The notes under the pieces were generated by a model that saw only the letters and a program-made list of their open reading frames with translations, was not told where the DNA came from and searched no databases. Below, in pieces: positions 1 to 10,507 of a stretch of DNA of 64,000 nt; within the stretch, counting starts at the first letter, position 1; each line of letters opens with the position of its first letter. This DNA is from Trichaptum fuscoviolaceum (lineage: Eukaryota > Basidiomycota > Agaricomycetes > Hymenochaetales > Trichaptaceae): assembly GCA_910574455.1 (NCBI GenBank), contig CAJSYZ010000012.1, positions 303,317 through 367,316 on the forward strand, written 5' to 3'. The position numbers and the translations under genes were made by a program.

Positions 1-1747
1 GCACCCACTCTGCTGCACCCACTCTGCCACCCGTTTTATCAGTCATCTCCGAAGATGCCAATTCTAAGTGACAGTGACTCGGACACTGGCAGCGATTCAA
101 GCTCAAGCTTCCGCGAGAGTGACTGGGACGAAAATCCGTTGGAAGGTACAAATCATAGACATGATGCATTTGTCGATGATAAACCAGCTCATCCTGGATA
201 CAGATGAACGACTCGGATTATCCTTGCAATCACTGACAGGTGAAGATGACCGGGCTGCAACTCATTTCAACCCGCTTTTCGACCAAGATGTAGTGGATAA
301 CTTGCGTTCGTTAATCCAACGTGCTGCGCTGCATTATCAACGCTATGGGTACACCATTCAGACGAGGGAATATCGCGTGGCGCTTGCTTTGGCCGAATCC
401 CTCTCCGCCACAATCCGAGCTGTGAATACACGCTTCGCAAGGACTGAGAGTAGGGTGGCACGTGCGTTGAACCTAACCGTGTTGAAAGGATTGAGCTCAG
501 GGATTTGGTCATTTCGCAAGCCGAAGAGCTGGCGTTGCTCAAATGTGGACTTGCCACTGACAGTGATCCTCAGGCTGTTGAAGTGGACACTCCACTCCCG
601 AATCATCCCAAGGCACTGCTCAGAGAGGAACTTGATGCTGCCTTACTAGCAAGCAGTGGCGCTGGTACTGGATATGCCAGTGGGCATGACACACCGAACA
701 TAGTAACTTCAGATTGGCTCCCAAGTCCTTTCGTGCACCTAGGCCGGCGCACGGCTAGATCCCAGGATCAGACTGTGGTGAGTGGCAAATGCGTTCAAGT
801 TGCTGACTTGAACTTGGCATTGAAACTATCAAATACTAATTTTTGCTCCTGATACAGGCGGCGCACTTAGCACTTCAAGTTTGGGACAGTGTGGGCAAAC
901 TCAGGCTTGCTGTGGCATCTGCTTTTGCAACTCTTCTCCCCAATACAAAGTTTTCAAGACTACCCATCAATCGGCTCAATGGTGGCGTCATTTGGAATAC
1001 GTTCCTCATTCGCTTACACCGAAAATACCAATCATGCGTCTCGGTTTGAGGAAAGGAAAATGACAGATTTTACGAGTGTCAAGTAAATTCAGTCTTCCGT
1101 GATTTCGCGGAGTCAGACGCGGACACTAGCACACTTACACCTACTTGCACACATTTATCAAGCTCCTATTGGAAGGCAATCACCGACAAATTTGTTCCTC
1201 ACCGGAGTTTTGTCTCTCTGCCCCCACAACATGCAACGATACCTCAAGAAATTGAGTATCTGAAGCTTGCATTCAGGTTCTTTGTCCCTCTACTTATTTG
1301 GACATACGACGAGTGCAAGGAATGGTTGCTCGTCACGGAGGCCCTGCTCATGACTCGGATTAATACAAACGGCCCGCCGACACAAACCTATACACAGCTC
1401 GATCGTGCTTCTGTCTTTCAATATGGGTCTGCGCTTGACGTACGGTGCCACTTCAAACGCACAGACGAAACCTTTCAGTCGCTCACTCAGGTCGCCGGTG
1501 ATGCCGTCGACAGTGCCAGACAAACTGTGAAGGATGCAGAAAAATCCTGGAAAATAGATCAATTACGCGAAGAACATCAGGCCCTCCTGAAGAAGTTTAA
1601 TATAGTCAAGAAATGTCTGACCATCCTCCTTGATGTTGATCTTTTGGACTTGCTGCTCACGAATGATACCGCAATGAGTCTCTTTCAACGCAGCCTGAGG
1701 GCTAACTCGGATAGTGACACCTCGCACTTGGATTTTTTAGCTGTGGC

Positions 1748-2564
1748 TGTTACGACCGTCGGGAATTGTAGCGGGAAACAGTTTCGGGAAACTGGAATTC
1801 GCGACAAGAACCCGCGTTCGGGAATCTGGGTTCGCGACTGGGAACGAGCGTGGGAATTCAGGCGGGAAACGCGCGGGATTCTATCCAGGCGCGTTGCGGG
1901 ATTCTCAAGGCCAGCTAGGACTCTTCACTGCTTTGAACGTCAAGTAAGCGGATCCCTAAGGAAGCACTCCACAAGTAAGTATTGCGCAACTAACTACACA
2001 GGAGAAAAGAGAGAGATCGCACCTAAGGAAGCACTCCACAAGAGGTCAAAAGTGGGGTGCTCCTTACGATGCCTACAGCTATTTATCTACTTCGTAAAGA
2101 CTGTATAGTTAATCTACGCTAAGTGTCCTTGCGCAATGCGCACCTATCTACTACAAACGATACATGCTACGACCGCACTGCTAGGCATGTCTATCCCGTC
2201 TCTCCAGATGGCTAGGCCTGTCCGTGGACGTCAGCGTCCGGTCCGGGGCCGCGACTAGCCAGACTAGGTATGCCAGACTGTTGCAGGTCGTCACCTTGAG
2301 GTACTAACGGATTAATGAGCGTATGTTGATAAGTGAATGTACGTGTGCCGTGGCGGGTCGTCGTAAATGAGTGTGTGTATGCGTGCATGGTTGCCGGGAC
2401 GGTGGTGCGGGATAAGTCACGTGAGCATGGGATCGTGCGATTCGGGAATGAGGTTTCGCGCGGGGAATCCAATGGCGGGATTCTCCCCGCGGGTTTGTCT
2501 GCTCATGTCGGGATCCTTGGCGGGAAAGTGCGGGAAATGAGAAAAGGAGCCCGGGATCTCGACA
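1748..2564 (-). repeat. El1 3' LTR
   Basis: 817 bp, TGTTACGACC...ATCTCGACA as read on the plus strand. It is near-identical to 7634-8451. The El1 pol reading frame runs into it and stops at 2417. Confidence 0.95.
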
Positions 2565-3545
2565 TTACCCCCCTCCAAAGGCGCAACTCCGGGGCGCCAA
2601 GCTTGAATCTTGCTCAGGTCACAGAGCTCGATAGCGTTGACTTCTCGAGGGGCGTCCGGGTGTTTTCGATAGAAACTGCGAATTTTAGCCTTTGCATTAC
2701 CCATATCCTTTGCGGGAATCCATGTATCTTCCGCGCTCGAATATCCCTTCCATCGTACCAAATATTCAAATCTCCGTCTAAACCGTCTAGCATCCAGAAC
2801 CTCTTCCACCTCGTACTCCAGATCTCCTTCTACTTCGACTGGGGGCGGCGGGGGTTGCGTTCGACCGGGAATGTCGTCTTCGTGGTATGGCGAGAGCAGC
2901 GATACGTGAAATACGGGATGAATCTTCAGCGACGCGGGGAGTTCGAGTTCGTAGGTGAGGTCACTTAGCTTTGCCTTCACTTTATACGGCCCTAGTCGTT
3001 TCAGTAATAATTTGCGCGCTCCTGGTCGCCGAACGTTCGTCGCCTCAAGCCATACTTTATCCCCGACTGCGTACTGCGGGGCCTCGTTCCTGGCCTGATC
3101 GTAGTGCTGCTTCATGCGCTCTGCCGCAACCTCCAAAGCCGCTCTTGCCTCTTCCTGTGCCTGCTGAAGCTCCTGTAGTCGTGCGTCCGCGGCGGGGACC
3201 GTGGACAGGCCGTCGCTCGGGGCAATCGTGAATTCGGGATTGTAGCCGTAGACAAGCGCGAACGGGGATTGTCGTGTTGCCGCGTGCGCTTTCGTGTTGT
3301 GCGCGAATTCTGCCATTGGGAGTAATCCGGCCCAGTTTTCTTGTCGTGTATCTATGAAAGCCCGTAAATATTGTTCCAGCTCTTGGTTTACCCTTTCGGT
3401 TTGCCCATCCGTCTGCGGGTGATACGCAGTCGACGTGGTACCCTTGATACCGAGTCGGGAAAAAAGGGCTTTCATGAACTGCGCGACAAACTGTGGTCCT
3501 CGGTCGGATATGATGGCGGGGGGTTCCGTGCAGCTTCCAGACGTG
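2417..3545 (-). pseudogene. El1 pol C-terminus: integrase end plus chromodomain (out of frame)
   Basis: This carries the rest of integrase after the frameshift: SDRGPQFVAQF with the second catalytic Asp region, then YHPQTDGQTERVNQELEQYL, the GKxK-type C-terminal domain (VGDKVWLEATNVRRPGARKL) and a chromodomain (EYLVRWKGYSSAEDTWIP). The frame break is in a C-rich run near 3522: upstream reads HGTPRHHIRP, downstream HGT.PPAIISDRG. Comparison with El3 (HGTPRKVISDRG) suggests loss of two bases. The frame has no stop before the polypurine tract and ends 148 bp inside the 3' LTR, so the mature C-terminus would include LTR-encoded residues. Integrase inserts the cDNA; the chromodomain probably directs it to marked chromatin. 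Confidence 0.85.
2565..2577 (-). other. El1 polypurine tract
   Basis: On the minus strand GGAGGGGGGTAA lies directly before the 3' LTR, the expected plus-strand primer. The pol frame reads through it (LEGGNVEIPG). Confidence 0.85.
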
Positions 3546-6500
3546 CTGCAGGAATAGTTCCGCAGTTTCCGGTGCATCAATGTCAGACGTGGTCGGGATA
3601 AAATGCGCTTGCTTGGTGAGACGGTCGACCACCACGAAAATTGCGTCGTAATCCTCGGATCGGGGGAGCTGGGTGATGAAATCGCACGAAATCGCCTGCC
3701 AGGGGCCCTGCGGGATTTCGTTCGGTTGCAGGAGTCCTACCGGGCGTTGGGATCGGTTCTTCGTGCGTGCGCAGGTATCGCATCCCGAAACGTATCGTTC
3801 TACGAAGTTAGACATCCCGGGCCACCAGTAGTTGCGGCTTACCATCTCAAACGTTTTCCAACGTCCAGGATGTCCGGCAGGGAGACTGTCGTGGTAGGTC
3901 TTCACCACGTCCCGGCGAATGGTCTCGTCTTTCGGGACGTAAACCTTACCCTGGTACAGGATGAGGCCTTCCTCGGTGCTCCAGTCCTCAAGTTCCTTGG
4001 TCAGGACTCGAGGCGCCTTGGACTTGACCAACTCGATTGCGTCCACCAGTTCGTCTTCATACTGATCTGACTTACGAATGCGTCGTAGGAGGGCCTGATC
4101 CCCGTGTACCTGTGTCATTCCCCGACGAATTGCTTTTAGTCGAAACATTTCGGGGGTCAAGAGGGTCCGTCCCGTGTTGTCTTCGCCTTCGGGTTGAAGA
4201 TCGACGCGTCGTGACATGGCGTCGGGTTTGCCCCCGAGTCGCCCTGGGCGATGGCGAATCGTAAAGTCGAAGCGAGTGAGGAACAGACTCCACCGGGCTT
4301 GGCGTCGCGTCAGCGTTCGGGATTCAGAGAAATATAGCAGATTCTTGTGGTCAGACACGATATCGAGTTTATGGCTCGCACCTTCGAGATAATGTCGCCA
4401 CTCGTCCAGAGCTCTAATAATCGCAAGTAGTTCCTTGTCATAAATCTCGTAGTTGCGTTCCGCATCGTTGAGGGATTTCGAGAAAAAGGCGACCGGATGT
4501 ATCAGCCCGTCGTCGCCTTCCTGGGACAAGACCGCGCCGGTCGCGAAATCAGAGGCGTCGCATTCCACGATGAATTGTCGCGACAGGTCTGGCATCATCA
4601 GGACGGGGGCGGTCGTGAACATGCGCTTGAGATAGTCGAAAGCGAACTGCTGGTTTTCTGTCCAGGCCCAGCGAACGTCCTTCTTCAGCAGCGTCGTGAG
4701 CGGTTTGACGATGTGCGAGAAATCCCGAATGAAGCGTCGATAGAAATTCGCGAACCCGAGGAAGGCTTGAATGTCTTTCACCTTTTTCGGGGTAGGCCAG
4801 TCGAGGACCGCCTGTACCTTGGCGGGATCCATCGCCACCTTTCCCTGCGAAATAATCATCCCGAGATACTCGACGGAAGTCTGTTTGAATTTGCACTTTT
4901 CGGGTTTGCAGAACAAGTCGTTTTCGCGTAGCCGTTTAAGGACTTCCCGTACGTGTTCATCGTGCTGCGATTCATCTTCGGAAAAGATTAGCAAGTCGTC
5001 AAGATAGATGATCACGTATACTCCAATGAGGTCTTTGAAGATATCGTTCATCATGTGCTGGAAGGTCGCTGGGGCATTCGTGAGCCCGAATGTCATCACC
5101 GTTGGTTCGAAATGTCCTGCCTGAGTCCGAAATGCAGCCTTCCACTCGTCGCCTTGCTTCAGTCGCACATTGTGGTAGCCCCATCGTAAATCTAGAGTCG
5201 TGAAAACCTTCGCCTTTTGCAGCGCGTCTACGAGTTCCATCGTGAGGGGAAGCGGGTATCGATTCTTGACCGTGATGTCGTTCAGTCGTCGGTAATCGAC
5301 TACCATGCGCAAGGTTCCATCCTTTTTCTTGATAAAGAAGACGGGAGCCGCTGCAGGGGATTTCGAAGGTCGTATGTACCCCTTGCGCAGGTTTTCGTCA
5401 ACGAATTCGCGAAGGGCATCGCGTTCGGCTGGGGCCAAGGGATAGATTTTGCTGTACGGGGGAACCTTCCCGGGTTCTAAATCTATGGCGTGGTCATACG
5501 GCTTGCGCAGTGGAAGCCTTTCGGATTCAACTTTCGAGAAAACGTCGGCAAACTCACGGAATTCGGGGGGAACTAGTTCTTCGAAGGTTTTCTCGCCTTC
5601 CTTCACCGCAGACTTCTCAGCGATGGCCTGGGAGTGGGTGTACGAGGCAGCAATTTTGTACGCGAAATGGTCGTCTGTCGTGACGAAGTAGGATTCGGCG
5701 TCCTGGTACTGGTCCCAGTATTTTTCTGAGTACCGAAATCCCGGTGGGACAGCTTCCCATTCGGCCTGGGTCCTGTCGGGCCCCCAGGGGGTCTCGACTT
5801 CTTCTGCTATGGCGAGGCGGGGAAGCGGGACCAGGCGTTGCTGGTTGTCACACTGGGGCGGGCAGCGGTTGAGATCGACCACATCGTTGGTCCAGTCAAT
5901 GGTTGGGTTATGGTGCCGCAACCAGTCGATCCCCATGATAATATCGTCGTCGCCAATATCCGCGACGGCCATGGTCAACTGTTCTAAGTGTCCCTTCATC
6001 TCGACGTTGAGGACTACTTCCTTGGTGATGCGTCCAATCGCGTTCGGGGAATTGTCTGCGTTTCGCAAAAGTATCGGGATTACCAAGTCCCGGGTCTGGA
6101 GTCCGTGTCGCGAAACGTAGCGGGAATTTATGAAAGTTCCCGACGCACCGCTGTCTAACATTACTGTGGCTAAGGCATCCGTCTTTCCGTCGCTAACCTG
6201 TACCGGGAACTTCAAATGTCGTCGAAGACGACGGTCTATTGTAGAGATGGTTAAATACAAGGGACCATTATTAAGAGAGTTCTTCGGCCACAAGGGCGGT
6301 TGGGTCGTATAGGGCGCGACTGAGCAATACGACCCTACTGAAAATCCGCTGGGGGCGGGGCTTCGGGATTGTGAACGTTCTTGGCGGCGGGCGTCATGGC
6401 GGCGAATGCGTTCTGTAGCACGGACTGCTGCACATTCTGGACGTACTGTTCCGCCATACGTTTGAGCGTTTCTTCGAACGACTGGAGCGCGGGGGGGCGA

Positions 6501-7544
6501 TGGGTTCGACGGGGACGTGGATTTCGTCGCCTTTAGGTTTCGGGATGGCGGTCGCGTTGGGCAATCGCTCACCAAATGGTCTTTCTCTCCGCAGTAGTAG
6601 CATAGTCCCTTACTCCTGCGCTCCCGGCGCACCCTGTCAATCTCCATTGCGTTGGGATCCTTCGTCGAGCTTGCGCCCGCAGTCGGGATCGTACGCGGAG
6701 CTGAACTAGTGGTGCCGGGATTGCTTCGGGGCGTAGCCGCTGGCTTTGATACTGGTCCATAGGCGTGTGCGAGCCTTAGCTTCTCGTCCGTCTCGGAAAC
6801 CCAGTTGACGTAGGCATCGAATTTCATATCCTTCGCCTCTGTGCTGGCGATGTGCTGGCGAACCTGGTCTTTGAGTCCCTTCCGGAACATGTCGAGGTAG
6901 ATGACATCCGTCGTTGCGTCCTTGGGCCACCCGGTGAGGGCTTGGAGGGCACGGAATTGCGACGCAAACTCGGCGACCGTTCCTGTCTGGCGTAGGCGCA
7001 TCAGCTTGTCGGCTGCGGCTTTGTCTGCATCGATTTCCCCGTAAGAGGCGCGAAGGGCGGCGAACAGGGCCTCCAGGCTGGCGGCTTCTGGCGGTGTCGG
7101 GATGTCCTGGAGTCGATCTAGAATGGGTCGTGCCCAGTCTTGCGCCGGCCCCCGCAGTAGCATCAGAGCAAATGCGACCTTGCGGGTTTCGTCTAGTCCC
7201 GGATGTTGTCCGAACAGGTAGAGCTTAATCTGGTGAATCCAGTTCTCCAGCTTGGCTCGTTCGCCTTCGAAGGTGTCGGGAAGCTTCATCTTGAGCCCGG
7301 CTCCGCCCCCAGACGGGGAGGCGGGCTGACTCGTGATTTGGGCTTCTAACGCCCGGTTGGCGTGCTTGAGCTGGGCGACTGTGTTCTGGACCTGATTGTG
7401 TTCGTTGACTAGCTTGGAGTAGCGCTTTTCGAGGGTGTCGAGGCGATCAAGGATGGGCTGGAGTTTGTCTTCCTCCATCGAGGAGCTAGGGGACGGGAAA
7501 GCGAAGGTGTCTGCAAGTCCTCCCCATTCCTGGTGGGACGACAT
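3057..7544 (-). CDS. El1 Gag-Pol polyprotein (1495 aa frame; its last ~155 residues out of frame)
   Basis: Gag occupies roughly residues 1-330, with a coiled-coil N-terminus, a capsid-like helical region (TFEGERAKLENWIHQIKLYL) and a CCHC zinc knuckle CYYCGEKDHLVSDC near residue 312. The aspartic protease motif LDSGASG is near 461. Reverse transcriptase has KKKDGTLRMVVDYRRLN and the YLDD active site near 845. RNase H has DASDFATGAV. The integrase zinc region includes HPGRWKTF...GCDTCART, and the core begins DFITQL and VVVDRLTKQAHF. Gag and Pol are in a single frame here, as in Tf1. However, the Arg-rich stretch 6343-6500 looks off-frame, and another frame there encodes a more Gag-like tail (see findings). 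Residues after HGTPRHH are a shifted frame. Start chosen at the first ATG downstream of the LTR, 90 bp from it. Confidence 0.9.
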   Translation of the reverse strand: MSSHQEWGGLADTFAFPSPSSSMEEDKLQPILDRLDTLEKRYSKLVNEHNQVQNTVAQLKHANRALEAQITSQPASPSGGGAGLKMKLPDTFEGERAKLENWIHQIKLYLFGQHPGLDETRKVAFALMLLRGPAQDWARPILDRLQDIPTPPEAASLEALFAALRASYGEIDADKAAADKLMRLRQTGTVAEFASQFRALQALTGWPKDATTDVIYLDMFRKGLKDQVRQHIASTEAKDMKFDAYVNWVSETDEKLRLAHAYGPVSKPAATPRSNPGTTSSAPRTIPTAGASSTKDPNAMEIDRVRRERRSKGLCYYCGEKDHLVSDCPTRPPSRNLKATKSTSPSNPSPPRAPVVRRNAQTYGGTVRPECAAVRATERIRRHDARRQERSQSRSPAPSGFSVGSYCSVAPYTTQPPLWPKNSLNNGPLYLTISTIDRRLRRHLKFPVQVSDGKTDALATVMLDSGASGTFINSRYVSRHGLQTRDLVIPILLRNADNSPNAIGRITKEVVLNVEMKGHLEQLTMAVADIGDDDIIMGIDWLRHHNPTIDWTNDVVDLNRCPPQCDNQQRLVPLPRLAIAEEVETPWGPDRTQAEWEAVPPGFRYSEKYWDQYQDAESYFVTTDDHFAYKIAASYTHSQAIAEKSAVKEGEKTFEELVPPEFREFADVFSKVESERLPLRKPYDHAIDLEPGKVPPYSKIYPLAPAERDALREFVDENLRKGYIRPSKSPAAAPVFFIKKKDGTLRMVVDYRRLNDITVKNRYPLPLTMELVDALQKAKVFTTLDLRWGYHNVRLKQGDEWKAAFRTQAGHFEPTVMTFGLTNAPATFQHMMNDIFKDLIGVYVIIYLDDLLIFSEDESQHDEHVREVLKRLRENDLFCKPEKCKFKQTSVEYLGMIISQGKVAMDPAKVQAVLDWPTPKKVKDIQAFLGFANFYRRFIRDFSHIVKPLTTLLKKDVRWAWTENQQFAFDYLKRMFTTAPVLMMPDLSRQFIVECDASDFATGAVLSQEGDDGLIHPVAFFSKSLNDAERNYEIYDKELLAIIRALDEWRHYLEGASHKLDIVSDHKNLLYFSESRTLTRRQARWSLFLTRFDFTIRHRPGRLGGKPDAMSRRVDLQPEGEDNTGRTLLTPEMFRLKAIRRGMTQVHGDQALLRRIRKSDQYEDELVDAIELVKSKAPRVLTKELEDWSTEEGLILYQGKVYVPKDETIRRDVVKTYHDSLPAGHPGRWKTFEMVSRNYWWPGMSNFVERYVSGCDTCARTKNRSQRPVGLLQPNEIPQGPWQAISCDFITQLPRSEDYDAIFVVVDRLTKQAHFIPTTSDIDAPETAELFLQHVWKLHGTPRHHIRPRTTVCRAVHESPFFPTRYQGYHVDCVSPADGWANRKGKPRAGTIFTGFHRYTTRKLGRITPNGRIRAQHESARGNTTIPVRACLRLQSRIHDCPERRPVHGPRRGRTTTGASAGTGRGKSGFGGCGRAHEAALRSGQERGPAVRSRG
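6335..6347 (-). promoter_or_regulatory. El1 candidate gag/pol frameshift site GGATTTT + TAG
   Basis: On the minus strand GGATTTT (6347-6341) is followed by CAG TAG in the frame that encodes the Gag-like tail LKRMAEQYVQNVQQSVLQ...PPADFQ. A -1 slip there enters the pol frame. GGATTTT differs only in its last base from the mammary tumour virus pro/pol slippery site. In this copy a C7 run near 6494 already puts gag in the pol frame, so the site would be bypassed. Confidence 0.45.
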
Positions 7545-7620
7545 CGCGGGTCGGCGGTACGGGTGCGGGGGTAGAAGTAAAGAGCGTGAGGGTGTCGAGT
7601 CCGAGCGGCGGTGAGCCAGG

Positions 7621-7633
7621 ACTTTTGACCTAA
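7621..7633 (-). other. El1 minus-strand primer site (self-priming type)
   Basis: Directly inside the 5' LTR the minus strand reads TTAGGTCAAAAGT. AGGTCAAAAGT (11 nt, 2 nt from the LTR) is complementary to ACTTTTGACCT in the same element's LTR (7939-7929). No TGG-type tRNA 3'-end complement abuts the LTR. Confidence 0.8.
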
Positions 7634-8451
7634 TGTTACGACCGTCGGGAATTGTAGCGGGAAACAGTTTCGGGAAACTGGAATTCGCGACAAGAACCCG
7701 CGTTCGGGAATCTGGGTTCGCGACTGGGAACGAGCGTGGGAATTCAGGCGGGAAACGCGCGGGATTCTATCCAGGCGCGTTGCGGGATTCTCAAGGCCAG
7801 CTAGGACTCTTCACTGCTTTGAACGTCAAGTAAGCGGATCCCTAAGGAAGCACTCCACAAGTAAGTATTGCGCAACTAACTACACAGGAGAAAAGAGAGA
7901 GATCGCACCTAAGGAAGCACTCCACAAGAGGTCAAAAGTGGGGTGCTCCTTACGATGCCTACAGCTATTTATCTACTTCGTAAAGACTGTATAGTTAATC
8001 TACGCTAAGTGTCCTTGCGCAATGCGCACCTATCTACTACAAACGATACATGCTACGACCGCACTGCTAGGCATGTCTATCCCGTCTCTCCAGATGGCTA
8101 CGGCCTGTCCGTGGACGTCAGCGTCCGGTCCGGGGCCGCGACTAGCCAGACTAGGTATGCCAGACTGTTGCAGGTCGTCACCTTGAGGTACTAACGGATT
8201 AATGAGCGTATGTTGATAAGTGAATGTACGTGTGCCGTGGCGGGTCGTCGTAAATGAGTGTGTGTATGCGTGCATGGTTGCCGGGACGGTGGTGCGGGAT
8301 AAGTCACGTGAGCATGGGATCGTGCGATTCGGGAATGAGGTTTCGCGCGGGGAATCCAATGGCGGGATTCTCCCCGCGGGTTTGTCTGCTCATGTCGGGA
8401 TCCTTGGAGGGAAAGTGCGGGAAATGAGAAAAGGAGCCCGGGATCTCGACA
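7634..8451 (-). repeat. El1 5' LTR
   Basis: 818 bp; carries the promoter and primer segment at 7929-7973. It is followed by the target duplication GTGGC at 8452-8456. Confidence 0.95.
7929..7973 (-). promoter_or_regulatory. El1 TATA-like box and transcript-start/self-primer segment
   Basis: On the minus strand GATAAATA (7973-7966) begins exactly 34 nt before ACTTTTGACCT (7939-7929), the segment complementary to the primer site. This is the spacing expected between a TATA box and a transcription start, so the complement would be the 5' end of the RNA. Confidence 0.65.
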
Positions 8452-8778
8452 GTGGCCTTGGCAAGGATACGCAATAAAGGCCTATTTGGAGCGGAAGACG
8501 AAGTTAGCCACGAGAGAATTCTGATAAAAGTTACCAATTGCCTCAGAGATGGCGACTATCATGGAGACGACCTTATCGCAACAGAACGTCAAATTGACAG
8601 TTTCGTGTCACACGGAGTCCACACTCTGAGCGGTACTACTAGCACTGCCAGTGCGATTTCATTGGCATCCGACGAATGCCTGTGTAACGACTATGACATA
8701 TTGCGGGCACTTCTCGAGAAATTACTCCCTTCAACGCCGGGTTCTGGTGATGATGTCAGTATGGCGGTCGCATCATGA

Positions 8779-9301
8779 TCTAGTAGGACATTCTTCGAGC
8801 TCGTAATAGTGCAATGATATGCATCTGGTATGTTAGCGCTTTCCTTCATCGTATGTATTATGGTATTTTTCAATCGTTAACTCATGCTACCAAAGTCCGA
8901 GCATTTCGTTCAAATTGTTAGTACACTGCTACAAATGTAACACGACTTTTCTACTTCCTATGCCACTCTTTTATCCTGTCCTATTAGTATGCTCCTCTCG
9001 CACTACGCTGCACTACTATCGGTAGTATTAGTAGCAACTGTGTGAGGTCGTTTTCTTGATTACTATATACTACTAAAAATTTATTTATTTATTTATATAC
9101 TATGTTTGATACTACTAGTCGCCTAGTAGCAGTACGACTTCAAGTTCAAGTTGAACTTCAAGGTGAAGTTGAAGTTAAAAGTCGCAACTTCCAGTTTACA
9201 TAAAGTACTCTGGCTGGTATATCGAGGACTATCAAGCAACTCAATAAGTTGTATCCTTCATAGGTTTCAAGGCACTTTGTGTGCTAAATAGAGGTTTATC
9301 T
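8779..9301. repeat. P1 convergent 3' spacer between D and T, rich in short palindromes
   Basis: No ORF of interest. Between about 8990 and 9190 it is packed with self-complementary motifs: TACTACTA/TAGTAGTA-type repeats, ACTACTAGTCGCCTAGTAG, and CAAGTTCAAGTTGAACTT-type inverted repeats, plus an ATTTATTT tract. The matching spacer of P2 (53516-54285) has the same kind of motifs but not the same sequence. Confidence 0.7.
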
Positions 9302-9892
9302 TTATTGTTGTCTACTTTCGAACAATGTTTCATGCATGTGCATGTCAGCAAATCGGTTAACATAGAATCTATCGTAGAAGTCCAGGGACTCCTCAGGTGT
9401 CAATGACTTTGGAGGACATTCATCACCCTTTGTAACCCCAAGAAGGTGAGCTAATCGAAAGATAAGCCCTAGAGCTATTACAGATAGCTTCGGAGTCTTG
9501 CTAGTACTACTAGTACTAGTAGTAGAGTGGTTACTAGTGTCACTGCCGCTCCAAGTTAGTTGAGGACAAGCTCCGACACAGGCGGTAGAGGTCTCTAACT
9601 CATACTCTGGTTCAACAATCCACATTCCTGACTTTGTATCAGGCGAATCTCCAACGCGCTTGTAAAACTGAACGAGAGCGCATTCGTGATGGTTTCCTTT
9701 AGCGGTGAAGGAGAAAAGAAGCATAACGCGAGCGGCTCGCATTCCTGCAAACCCCTTTTTGCAGGAATTAACTCGGACTAGAACGGCATCTTGTCGAGGT
9801 TTTCCGCGCCAAGAGGGATTGGACCTGATCACCTCCCTCATTGCTTGTTCTATAGGGATTGATTCGCCGCGGTAGGCAAAGAAAGCGGTGGC

Positions 9893-10359
9893 TGTTACGT
9901 CTCAACTTACGGTCTCGTATAGTTGGGGAACGCAACGTTAAGTTGCTCAGTGATAGCGGAGCTAGGGCTCGACACTAAGTGTTGTATGGACAAAGGCCTA
10001 CGATGTAGAGTAGAGAGAAACAGATGTATAGCAGAGACTAGAGACGGGGGGTTTGACAAAGGAGATCGAACTTAGAGTTCGATCATGCTAAGTACAGGGG
10101 TTTATATACTGTAGCTGCGGAGCAAGGGTACATCGGAAGATGAGTAAGAAGAGAACAATAAGAGAGTAGACGATAGGCTACTAATAATAGTGTGAGAGCG
10201 ATGGGCAAAGGGTTAGGGCAAAGGGTACATGTGTAACATTGGGATTGGCTGAGGGTTGAGGGTTACATCGGAGGATGACTGAGCAGAACAAGAATAGAAA
10301 CAAATAGGGCGAAGGGTTCGGAGTAATGGGGGCCGCTGACATAGTAAGAAAACGTAACA
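9893..10359 (-). repeat. El2 3' LTR
   Basis: 467 bp, TGTTACGTCT...AACGTAACA on the plus strand. The inner flank TTACCCCGTTCTT is the reversed polypurine tract GAACGGGGTAA. Confidence 0.95.
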
Positions 10360-10507
10360 TTACCCCGTTCTTAAATTGAAACGTAGTGGAAATCAGTAAA
10401 GAAAATGGCCGTTATAGGGACAAATTAAGTCCAATAGACAATAAGGAAAAACATGCCATATAAGCGAAGTTAACGCGAATAGGGTATCCAGGTTAGCAAC
10501 AGGTGCT

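Larger units (their letters stand above)
1748..8451 (-). mobile_element. Ty3/gypsy chromodomain LTR retrotransposon El1
   Basis: Full-length 6.7 kb element, transcribed leftward, with LTRs at 1748-2564 and 7634-8451. It is flanked by the 5-bp duplication GTGGC (1743-1747 and 8452-8456). By eye the LTRs differ only by one indel near 8104 and one C/A change near 8408, so insertion was recent. Order along the minus strand: 5' LTR, primer site, Gag, protease, RT, RNase H, integrase, chromodomain, polypurine tract, 3' LTR. The pol-type order and chromodomain place it among the chromoviruses. One frameshift near 3522 separates the C-terminal third of integrase. It sits in gene D of P1. Confidence 0.95.
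55..8778 (+). pseudogene. Plavaka cargo gene D, copy 1, split by El1
   Basis: Unrecognised protein; homologue of 54286-56120. Exon 1 starts MPILSDSDSD (55-145, acidic Ser/Asp-rich). A likely intron runs 146 to about 210, followed by helix-rich coding to about 483. There the frame must change (RALNLTV continues one frame over as ERIELRDLVISQ), which I read as a frameshift. A further intron lies at about 779-858. Coding resumes with the conserved segment near WNTFL and with LAFRFFVPLLIWTYDECKEW (about 1270-1325). It runs to 1747, where El1 interrupts it. After the GTGGC duplication it continues at 8457 and ends with DYDILRALLEKL...SMAVAS at 8778. A second frame break near 1010 is likely. Homology to the P2 copy spans both sides of El1, so this is one gene. 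Function unknown; no enzyme motif seen. Confidence 0.75.

Noticed and set aside
1290..1562. 90-codon minus-strand ORF
   Set aside because: Antisense to gene D coding with a homologue on the plus strand.
7621..7660. tRNA primer-binding site in El1
   Set aside because: TGGCTCACCGCC occurs 16 nt inside the LTR, not next to it, and is not shared by El3; the self-complementary segment is a better explanation.
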